Below, in pieces: positions 1 through 6,004 of a stretch of DNA of 7,087 nucleotides (positions are counted from its first letter, which is position 1; each line of letters begins with the position of its first letter). Position numbers and translations under genes: made by a program. The notes under the pieces were generated by a model. It had not been told where the DNA came from. It did not search any database and saw only the letters and a program-made list of their open reading frames with translations. The DNA is from Proteobacteria bacterium UBA664. GTDB taxonomy: Bacteria; Pseudomonadota; Gammaproteobacteria; UBA7966. Location of the stretch: NCBI GenBank assembly GCA_002299125.1, contig DBNU01000127.1:1-7087 (forward strand). The letters run 5' to 3'.

Positions 1-1112
1 AGAAGCTTGCCGAGAGCAAGCCGTTCAATCAGTCCATCGGCTACATGGATCGACTCGATTACGTGTCGATGATGTGCAACGAGCACGGCTATGTGCTCGC
101 CATCGAGAAGCTCCTCGACATCACGCCCCCCATCCGTGCGCAGTACATTCGGGTGTTGTTCGATGAGGTCACCCGCATCCTGAACCACCTCATGTGGCTC
201 GGGGCGCATGGCCTCGATATCGGTGCCATGACGATGTTCCTCTACTGCTTCCGTGAGCGCGAGGACCTCATGGACTGCTACGAGGCGGTCTCTGGCACCC
301 GCATGCACGCCACCTACTATCGTCCTGGCGGAGTCTACCGCGACCTCCCGGCGACCATGCCGAAGTACGAGAAGAGCGCGCTCCGGAGTGCTGCCGAGGT
401 CGCGCGGCTGAATGCCAATCGCGAGGGTTCCCTGCTCGACTTCCTGCAGGATTTCACCGAGCGCTTCCCCGCCTGCGTGGATGAATACGAGACCCTCCTC
501 ACCGACAACCGCATCTGGAAGCAGCGCACGGTCGGCATCGGTGTGGTCAGTCCCGATCGCGCCCTGCAACTCGGCTTCACCGGGCCGATGCTGCGTGGCT
601 CCGGCATTGCCTGGGACCTGCGCAAGAAGCAGCCTTATGAGGTCTACGCGCAGATGGATTTCGACATCCCCGTCGGCGTCACCGGAGACTGCTACGACCG
701 CTACCTCGTGCGGGTCGAGGAGATGCGGCAGTCCAATCGCATCATCCGCCAGTGCATCGACTGGCTGCGGGTGAATCCCGGCCCGGTGATGCTGGAGGAC
801 AGCAAGCTCATGGCCCCACGCCGGGAGTCCATGAAGGGTGACATGGAGGCCCTCATCCATCACTTCAAACTCTTCACCGAGGGCTACTGCGTGCCGCCGG
901 GTGAGGTCTACGCCGCCGTCGAGCATCCCAAGGGCGAGTTCGGGGTGTATCTGATCTCTGACGGCGCCAACAAGCCTTATCGGCTCAAGGTCCGTGCCCC
1001 GGGTTTCGCGCACCTCGCCTCGATCGACGAGATGGTGCGCGGTCACATGCTGGCCGACGTGGTGGCCGTGATCGGCACGCAGGATATCGTCTTCGGAGAG
1101 ATCGACCGATGA
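1..1112 (+). CDS. nuoD: NADH-quinone oxidoreductase subunit D (5' partial)
   Basis: This is the 49-kDa-type subunit of complex I, which forms the quinone-reducing site with NuoB and NuoH on the cytoplasmic face of the membrane. The reading frame is open from the window edge: the first full codon is at base 3, and the ATG at 45 is internal, so about 50 N-terminal residues are missing from a family length near 417. The visible text opens KLAESKPFNQSIGYMDRLDY, the standard stretch after the HRGTE motif. By alignment to known structures, the Tyr at 60-62 is the quinone head-group tyrosine. The Arg at 51-53 (DRLDY) and the His at 306-308 (RMH) are the pair near cluster N2, and the Asp at 216-218 (LDIGAMT) is the partner of the quinone-site histidine. 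All are intact. The C-terminus ends in the typical GTQDIVFGEIDR. The stop overlaps the nuoE start by 4 bases. Identity is secure; the residue assignments come from remembered alignments. Confidence 0.97.
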   Translation, partial: KLAESKPFNQSIGYMDRLDYVSMMCNEHGYVLAIEKLLDITPPIRAQYIRVLFDEVTRILNHLMWLGAHGLDIGAMTMFLYCFREREDLMDCYEAVSGTRMHATYYRPGGVYRDLPATMPKYEKSALRSAAEVARLNANREGSLLDFLQDFTERFPACVDEYETLLTDNRIWKQRTVGIGVVSPDRALQLGFTGPMLRGSGIAWDLRKKQPYEVYAQMDFDIPVGVTGDCYDRYLVRVEEMRQSNRIIRQCIDWLRVNPGPVMLEDSKLMAPRRESMKGDMEALIHHFKLFTEGYCVPPGEVYAAVEHPKGEFGVYLISDGANKPYRLKVRAPGFAHLASIDEMVRGHMLADVVAVIGTQDIVFGEIDR

Positions 1113-1648
1113 GCGGTGCTGAGCATGATGGTGCGGCCGCTGCCGCGATCACCGAAGGCGAGGGCGCGGTGATGCTCTCAGCGCATGCGCGCGAGGTCAT
1201 CGATGCCTGGCTCACCCGCTATCCGGCCGACCAGCGCCAGTCGGCCGTGCTCGCGGCCCTGCGCGAGGTCCAGCACGAGAACGGCGGCTGGGTCAGCACG
1301 GCATTGATGGATGCGGTGGCCGATTATCTCGGCATGGATCGCATCGCCGTCTATGAGGTGGCGAGCTTCTACTCGATGATCGAGACGAAGCCGGTGGGTC
1401 GGCACAGTGTCTCGATCTGCACCAACATCTCCTGCTGGCTCCGCGGTGGCGAGGACATCGTCCGGCACGTGGAGGATCGGCTGGGGATTGTCACAGGCGA
1501 GACCACTAGCGACGGTCGCATCTTCCTCAAGCGCGAGGAAGAATGTCTGGCCGCCTGCTGTGGGGCACCGATGATGATGGTCGATCATCACTACCACGAG
1601 AACCTGACCCTGGAAGAGGTCGATCGCATCCTGGACGAGCTGAGATGA
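1109..1648 (+). CDS. nuoE: NADH-quinone oxidoreductase subunit E (24-kDa type)
   Basis: This thioredoxin-fold [2Fe-2S] subunit of the peripheral NADH-dehydrogenase module carries cluster N1a and partners NuoF. With the start at 1109 it is 179 residues. The four cluster ligands are visible as Cys104 and Cys109 (CTNISC) and Cys146 and Cys150 (CLAAC), the expected C-x4-C / C-x3-C pattern. The helical N-terminal domain includes YPADQRQSAVLAAL and DYLGMDRIAVYEVASFYSM, both characteristic of the family. The start at 1109 gives an ATGA overlap with nuoD and has GGAGAG at 1095-1100. However, homologues usually begin near the MLSAHAREVIDAW segment, which is Met22 here (ATG at 1172, with GAGGG at 1160-1164). 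The first 21 residues are Ala/Gly-rich and could be an extension or an over-call; starting at 1172 gives 158 residues. The stop overlaps nuoF by 4 bases. Confidence 0.95.
   Translation: MSGAEHDGAAAAAITEGEGAVMLSAHAREVIDAWLTRYPADQRQSAVLAALREVQHENGGWVSTALMDAVADYLGMDRIAVYEVASFYSMIETKPVGRHSVSICTNISCWLRGGEDIVRHVEDRLGIVTGETTSDGRIFLKREEECLAACCGAPMMMVDHHYHENLTLEEVDRILDELR
1160..1164 (+). promoter_or_regulatory. possible internal ribosome binding site for a shorter NuoE
   Basis: GAGGG lies 7 bases before an in-frame ATG at 1172, inside nuoE. The ATG opens the segment where family members normally start. It competes with GGAGAG at 1095-1100, which serves the ATG at 1109. The sequence alone does not decide between them. 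Confidence 0.4.
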
Positions 1649-2949
1649 GCCAGATTCTGCTGAACCAGACTGTCTACGAAACCCTCCAGTTCGACGAGCC
1701 CTGGAGCCTGGCGAGCTACCTGAAGATTGGCGGCTACCAGGCTTGGCGCCGCGTCCTCACGGAGCGGGTGCCACCTGAGCAGGTTATCGAGGAGGTCAAG
1801 GCCTCGGGCCTGCGCGGTCGTGGTGGGGCCGGATTCCCTACCGGGGTGAAGTGGAGCTTCATGCCACGCACGGCACCCGGCCAAAAGTACATCGTCTGCA
1901 ACGCCGACGAATCCGAGCCGGGCACCTGCAAGGATCGCGACATCCTCCGCTTCAATCCGCACGCTCTGGTGGAAGGCATGGCGATCGCGGGCTACTGCGT
2001 GGGTGCGACGGTCGGCTACAACTACATGCGTGGCGAGTTCATGGATGAACCTTTCGCGCGTTTCGAGCAGGCACTGGCCGAGGCGTATCGCGAGGGACTG
2101 CTTGGGCGCGACATCCTGGGCAGCGGCGTGCACATCGATCTGTACGGCACCCTCGGCGCGGGGGCCTACATCTGCGGCGAAGAGACCGCCTTGCTGGAAT
2201 CCCTCGAGGGCAAGAAGGGTCAACCGCGTTTCAAACCGCCTTTCCCGGCCAGCTTCGGTCTTTACGGGCGCCCGACCACCATCAACAACGTCGAGTCGCT
2301 GGCCTCTGTCCCCACCATCCTGCGCAAGGGGGCCGGGTGGTTCGCCGACATCGGTCGGCCCAACAACGGCGGCACCAAGGTGTTCTCGGTCAGCGGCCAC
2401 GTCGAGCGACCCGGGAACTTCGAAGTGCCGCTCGGTACCTCCTTCCGCGACCTGCTCGCGCTCGCCGGTGGCGTGTGGAAGGGGCGTCGGTTGAAGGCCG
2501 TCATTCCCGGTGGTTCCTCGGTGCCGGTCCTGCCCGGCGAGGTGATGCTCGCCACCGACATGGACTACGACTCCATCAGCAAGGCGGGTTCGATGCTCGG
2601 ATCCGGTGCCGTCATCGTCATGGACGAGACCACCTGCATGGTCAGCGCGCTGCGCCGGATCTCGCGGTTTTACTACGCCGAATCCTGCGGTCAGTGCACC
2701 CCGTGCCGCGAGGGCACCGGCTGGCTCTATCGCATGCTGACCCGCATCGTCGAGGGCAAGGGCGAGCCTGCCGATCTCGAGCGCCTGGACGACGTCGCCC
2801 GCAAGATCGAGGGGCGCACCATCTGTGCGCTGGGCGATGCCGCCGCCATGCCGGTGCGGAGCTTCATCAAACACTACCGGGCGGAGTTCGAGTACTTCAT
2901 CGAACACGGTCGCAGCCAGTTCGGCCCGGTGCCGGCGCGCGCCGCCTGA
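1645..2949 (+). CDS. nuoF: NADH-quinone oxidoreductase subunit F (51-kDa type, NADH/FMN binding)
   Basis: NuoF is the electron-entry subunit: it binds NADH and FMN, takes the hydride and passes electrons to its [4Fe-4S] cluster N3. The product is 434 residues, close to the family length of 430-445. The glycine-rich nucleotide loop GRGGAGFPTG is at residues 58-67. The flavin/NADH-site segment CNADESEPGT is at about 85-94, and GAGAYICGEETAL is at 171-183. The N3 ligands are Cys348, Cys351 and Cys354 (SCGQCTPCREGTGW) plus Cys394 (TICALGD), the expected spacing. The frame is open upstream to an ATG at 1543, but that would overlap nuoE by more than 100 bases. The ATG at 1645 gives an ATGA overlap with the nuoE stop and the normal N-terminus. 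Shine-Dalgarno pairing there is weak (GGACGAG at about 1633), so translational coupling to nuoE is likely. All key residues look intact. Confidence 0.97.
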   Translation: MSQILLNQTVYETLQFDEPWSLASYLKIGGYQAWRRVLTERVPPEQVIEEVKASGLRGRGGAGFPTGVKWSFMPRTAPGQKYIVCNADESEPGTCKDRDILRFNPHALVEGMAIAGYCVGATVGYNYMRGEFMDEPFARFEQALAEAYREGLLGRDILGSGVHIDLYGTLGAGAYICGEETALLESLEGKKGQPRFKPPFPASFGLYGRPTTINNVESLASVPTILRKGAGWFADIGRPNNGGTKVFSVSGHVERPGNFEVPLGTSFRDLLALAGGVWKGRRLKAVIPGGSSVPVLPGEVMLATDMDYDSISKAGSMLGSGAVIVMDETTCMVSALRRISRFYYAESCGQCTPCREGTGWLYRMLTRIVEGKGEPADLERLDDVARKIEGRTICALGDAAAMPVRSFIKHYRAEFEYFIEHGRSQFGPVPARAA

Positions 2950-2963
2950 GGCTGCACTGTCCC

Positions 2964-3536
2964 ATGACCCACGCCCCTGTCCCCGCGGCCCGCGTTCCAG
3001 TCACCCCCGCTCCAGTCACCTCTGGTCCGCAGCCGCTCGAACCCATCTGGACGACACGGCGAGCCTGGATGCTGGCATTGCGTCTGCTTCCGCGTCTCAT
3101 CGGGCGCCGGCTCCTGCACCTCGAGTGTGACCGTGGGGAATTGGTCGGTGCCCTGCATCACCTCGGTCTGCGCGCCGAGGGTATCGACAGCGATCGCAAC
3201 GCCATCGCGCTGGCGCGCTCGCAATGGCCCTGTGTACGCTTCCACCGCTGCCGACCGGAGGAGTTCCGCCCGGAAACCCTCTACGACGTGATCTACCTGA
3301 GCAGCGCCGGGCGACAGTGGCCGGGCGACCTCAGCACGGCGCTCGACTTCGTCGATCGCAGTCTGCAACCGCGTGGCAGTGTCATCAGCGATACCCAGCA
3401 CCTCGATGAAGACGCCGTCACCGCCATCAGTGCTGGTTTTGCGGCGATGGGTTACGCGCCGCAGGCGGGATTCCCGCGTTCGAGCGACGACCCTTGGTGG
3501 GTGTTTCGTCGCGTCCCTTCCGCCTCGCGCCACTGA
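2964..3536 (+). CDS. class I SAM-methyltransferase-like protein, degenerate motif I
   Basis: This 190-residue protein of unknown function lies between nuoF and nuoG. Residues 1-27 are rich in Pro, Ala and Val (PVT repeats) and look disordered. From about residue 48 the pattern resembles a Rossmann-type methyltransferase. A strand and loop LLHLECDRGELV at 50-61 sit at motif I, GIDSDRNAIALA at 73-84 matches the acidic end of strand 2, YDVIYLSS at 107-114 matches strand 4, and SLQPRGSVISD matches the usual 'LKPGG' region before strand 5. The protein ends in a Trp-rich DDPWWVFRR. Motif I is poor: against the consensus DxGxGxG the Asp is His52, the first two glycines are Glu54 and Asp56, and only Gly58 remains. 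The ATG at 2964 is 14 bases past the nuoF stop with TGAGG at 2947-2951; an in-frame ATG at 3069 (Met36) would drop the Pro-rich part. Cotranscription with nuo suggests a link to complex I assembly or modification, which is inference. It could equally be a non-catalytic relative. Confidence 0.7.
   Translation: MTHAPVPAARVPVTPAPVTSGPQPLEPIWTTRRAWMLALRLLPRLIGRRLLHLECDRGELVGALHHLGLRAEGIDSDRNAIALARSQWPCVRFHRCRPEEFRPETLYDVIYLSSAGRQWPGDLSTALDFVDRSLQPRGSVISDTQHLDEDAVTAISAGFAAMGYAPQAGFPRSSDDPWWVFRRVPSASRH
2996..3020 (+). repeat. short tandem-like direct repeat in the Pro-rich N-terminus
   Basis: TCCAGTCACC occurs perfectly at 2996-3005 and again at 3011-3020, a 15-base period that keeps frame. It encodes the repeated PVT unit in the N-terminal tail of the methyltransferase-like protein. 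A small in-frame duplication is the simple explanation. Confidence 0.6.
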
Positions 3537-3567
3537 CCTGCCGGCCATCGGGCATAGCGATCCATCC

Positions 3568-3571
3568 GGAG
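3568..3571 (+). promoter_or_regulatory. ribosome binding site of nuoG
   Basis: GGAG lies 10 bases before the nuoG ATG at 3582, within the 45-base gap after the methyltransferase-like gene. nuoG therefore has its own initiation signal, unlike nuoE and nuoF, which overlap their upstream neighbours. I see no convincing promoter or terminator in this gap. Confidence 0.6.
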
Positions 3572-3581
3572 CAACGAGACC

Positions 3582-5975
3582 ATGGATGAACTGATCACCA
3601 TCGAGGTCGACGGCGTCGAGCTTCCGGCCCGCAAGGGGCAAATGCTGATCGAGGTGACCGATGAGGCCGATATCTACATCCCGCGCTTCTGCTATCACCG
3701 CAAGCTATCAGTAGCTGCCAACTGTCGCATGTGTCTGGTCGAGGTCGAGAAGGCGGCCAAGCCGCTGCCGGCCTGTGCGACCCCCGTGATGCCCGGCATG
3801 AAGGTGCATACCCGCTCGCCCAAGGCCCTCGATGCCCAGCAGGGCACGATGGAATTCCTGCTCATCAATCATCCGCTCGACTGCCCGATCTGCGATCAGG
3901 GTGGCGAGTGCGAGTTGCAGGACCTCGCCATGGGCTACGGCAGCTCGGTGTCCCGCTATTCCGAGGCCAAGCGGGTGGTGCCGGAAAAGGACATCGGCCC
4001 GCTCATCCGTACCGATATGACCCGCTGCATCCACTGCACCCGCTGCGTTCGCTTCGGTGAGGAGATCGCCGGCCTGCGCGAACTCGGCGCGACCGGTCGC
4101 GGGGAGCACATGGAGATCGGCACCTACGTCGCGCGCGCGGTCACCTCCGAACTCTCGGGCAACGTCATCGACGTCTGTCCGGTGGGCGCGCTCACCAGCA
4201 AGCCCTACCGCTACTCCGCGCGCGCCTGGGAGATGCGCTCCTTTGAATCCATCTCGCCGCACGATGCACTCGGCTCCAATCTCTGGCTGCACACCAAGGC
4301 CAACCGGGTGAAGCGCGTGCTGCCTCGCGAGAACGAGGCCGTGAACGAGGTCTGGATCGCCGATCGTGATCGCTTCTCCTATGAGGGCCTGCAGACGGCG
4401 GATCGCCTCACCGCGCCGCGATTGCGCGCGGCCGATGGGAGCTGGCGCGAGGTGACACCGGCCGCTGCCGTGGCTGCGGCCATCGCCGGCCTCACCGGAT
4501 TGCCGCGTGGCCGGGTCGGCGTGCTCACCGCGCCCATGGCCACCTGCGAGGAGGGCCTCCTGCTCGCGCGCCTCGCCCAGGTCCTGGGTACGCCGCACCT
4601 GGATTTCCGCCTCGGTCAGGCCGAGGGCGATTGCGAGGATCTCGAGCCGGGTCTCGGCGGGCTCGGCATCGAGGACGTTGCGCAACTCGACGCCGCGCTC
4701 CTCATCGGCTGCGACCTGCGGCACGAGATCCCCATGCTGAACCATCGCCTGCGCATGGCGGCCCTGCGCGGTGCAGCGGTGAGCGTGCTCGGCGCGCGGC
4801 AGCCGCAGGCCAACTGGCCGCTGCATCACGCCTTCACCGAGGCGCCCGCGGCGCAGGCCGACGTGCTCGCAGGCATCGTGCGGGCTGCGCTCGAGGCCGC
4901 TGGCCGTCCGCTCGCGGCCGATGATCCACTCGCGGGCGTCGCCGTGTCCTCGGCACAACGGGAATGCGCTCAGGCGCTCGTTGCTGCCGGCCGCGCGGTG
5001 GTCTGGCTGGGTGCCGAAGCAACCCGCAACGCCGGTTACGGCGCGCTGCTCGCGCTGGTGCGGCGTCTCGAGGGGCTGGCCAACGTGCAGGTCGGCTGGC
5101 TGCCGCCGGGGGCCAACGCGCTCGGCCTCAGCCGTGCCGGCGTACGCCCGGACCTCGCGTCGGCGCGGGCTGGTCTCTCTGGTCTGTCCGCCCACGCGCA
5201 ACTGCTCTGCGGTCTCGACGGCTGGCTGCTTCTCAACTGCGAACCGGAGATCGACAGTGGTCTCGGGGCCCGGGCACTGCGGGCGCTCAGCGCAAGCCGT
5301 TGCAATGTGGTCGTCACGCCGTGGGTCAGCCCGGCCATGGAGCGCTATGCGCACGTGCTGTTGCCGGCAGCGATCTTCGCTGAGAACGAAGGGAGCTACT
5401 GCAATCTCGCCGGACAACTCCAATCCTTTGCTGCGGTCGTGAAACCGCTCGGCGAGGCACGGGCGGGATGGCGCTGGTTGCGGGCCATCGGAGCAGGCAT
5501 CGATCCAGCGGCCTTCCCCTTCGAAACCCTCGCCGACCTGCACTCAGCCCCGGCAGACGCCGCCGGCCTGCACCGGCCGACGCCTTCAGCGCGGTCCCCG
5601 GTCAGCACTGCCAGCGCAGGCGAGAGCGGAGCGCCACGCTTCTTCGCCGAGGTCTCCATGTACCGGACCGATGCGCTGGTGCGTCGCGCGGCTGCGTTGC
5701 AGGCGACCACCCATGCGGGGACCGCCGCAACCCTCGCGCTCGCGCTCGCGCCGGCGACGGCGGCTGCCCTTGGGCTCAGCGCGACGGATGCGGTGCAGGT
5801 CTCCGCTGACGGGGTGGACGCCGGGCTCTGGCAGGTCGTGCTCGATGGCCGGCTGGCAGAGGGCATCGCCGCGGCGGATGTGACTCACGCGGGCCAGGTG
5901 TCGCTGCCGCTGCCCGGGGCCGAACTCACCCTGATGATGCGCGTCCCGGCGGCACGTGCCGCCACGGCCGGCTGA
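3582..5975 (+). CDS. nuoG: NADH-quinone oxidoreductase subunit G (75-kDa type)
   Basis: NuoG is the largest peripheral subunit and carries electrons from NuoF towards NuoI. It has 797 residues, within the bacterial range. The N-terminal ferredoxin domain holds N1b: Cys37, Cys48, Cys51 and Cys65. The next domain holds N5, with the family's single His ligand: His97, Cys101, Cys104 and Cys110 (HPLDCPICDQGGEC). N4 is Cys149, Cys152, Cys155 and Cys199 (CIHCTRC ... DVCPVGA). No Cys occurs between residues 204 and 321, so the extra N7 cluster of the E. coli and Thermus proteins is absent. The C-terminal half is a molybdopterin-oxidoreductase-like domain without an evident cofactor site; family markers include LLIGCDLRHEIPMLNHRLR and YAHVLLPAAIFAENEGSYCN. 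Residues around 655-685 are a low-complexity Pro/Ser/Ala linker, followed by FFAEVSMYRTDALVRRAAAL and an Ala-rich end. The start at 3582 has GGAG upstream and gives the normal MDELITIEVDG beginning. Confidence 0.97.
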   Translation: MDELITIEVDGVELPARKGQMLIEVTDEADIYIPRFCYHRKLSVAANCRMCLVEVEKAAKPLPACATPVMPGMKVHTRSPKALDAQQGTMEFLLINHPLDCPICDQGGECELQDLAMGYGSSVSRYSEAKRVVPEKDIGPLIRTDMTRCIHCTRCVRFGEEIAGLRELGATGRGEHMEIGTYVARAVTSELSGNVIDVCPVGALTSKPYRYSARAWEMRSFESISPHDALGSNLWLHTKANRVKRVLPRENEAVNEVWIADRDRFSYEGLQTADRLTAPRLRAADGSWREVTPAAAVAAAIAGLTGLPRGRVGVLTAPMATCEEGLLLARLAQVLGTPHLDFRLGQAEGDCEDLEPGLGGLGIEDVAQLDAALLIGCDLRHEIPMLNHRLRMAALRGAAVSVLGARQPQANWPLHHAFTEAPAAQADVLAGIVRAALEAAGRPLAADDPLAGVAVSSAQRECAQALVAAGRAVVWLGAEATRNAGYGALLALVRRLEGLANVQVGWLPPGANALGLSRAGVRPDLASARAGLSGLSAHAQLLCGLDGWLLLNCEPEIDSGLGARALRALSASRCNVVVTPWVSPAMERYAHVLLPAAIFAENEGSYCNLAGQLQSFAAVVKPLGEARAGWRWLRAIGAGIDPAAFPFETLADLHSAPADAAGLHRPTPSARSPVSTASAGESGAPRFFAEVSMYRTDALVRRAAALQATTHAGTAATLALALAPATAAALGLSATDAVQVSADGVDAGLWQVVLDGRLAEGIAAADVTHAGQVSLPLPGAELTLMMRVPAARAATAG

Positions 5976-5990
5976 ACGCCACCCACTTCC

Positions 5991-5994
5991 GGAG
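5991..5994 (+). promoter_or_regulatory. ribosome binding site of nuoH
   Basis: GGAG lies 10 bases before the nuoH ATG at 6005, the same core and spacing as at nuoG. It fixes the start inside the 29-base gap after nuoG. Confidence 0.6.
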
Positions 5995-6004
5995 CCTCGT
6001 ATCC

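Noticed and set aside
51..53. The NuoD Arg in DRLDY as the Arg methylated by mitochondrial NDUFAF7
   Set aside because: Counting residues from the quinone-site Tyr puts the methylated Arg in the HRGTEK motif, whose codon falls just upstream of base 1. The DRLDY Arg is the other conserved one near cluster N2.
1543..1644. Upstream extension of NuoF to the ATG at 1543
   Set aside because: It would overlap nuoE by over 100 bases across the NuoE cluster ligands, and the added residues do not resemble NuoF. The ATG at 1645 gives the normal N-terminus.
1591..2907. 438-codon open frame on the minus strand opposite nuoF
   Set aside because: Same explanation: it mirrors nuoF codons, has no family resemblance, and the + strand protein carries every NuoF motif.
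2934..2943. GC palindrome GGCGCGCGCC at the end of nuoF as a possible terminator
   Set aside because: There is no loop and no T-run after it, it lies within coding sequence, and the next gene starts about 20 bases on. Alternating GC is expected here.
2337..2963. Upstream extension of the methyltransferase-like frame into nuoF
   Set aside because: The frame is open for about 600 bases inside nuoF, but the translation is Arg-rich shadow text. The first sensible start after the nuoF stop is 2964.
3537..3581. Possible promoter in the 45-base gap before nuoG
   Set aside because: No plausible -35/-10 pair is visible. The gap holds only the GGAG ribosome binding site.
2874..3698. 274-codon minus-strand open frame covering the methyltransferase-like gene
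   Set aside because: Considered because the + strand gene here is less certain. It extends into the conserved ends of nuoF and nuoG, shows no domain pattern, and would be antisense to the operon. The + strand reading gives a coherent Rossmann-like pattern and fits neatly between neighbours.
3708..5543. 611-codon open frame on the minus strand opposite nuoG
   Set aside because: Long antisense open frames are expected opposite GC-rich coding DNA. The translation is low in recognisable motifs, rich in Arg/Gly/His, and lies wholly within a clear nuoG.
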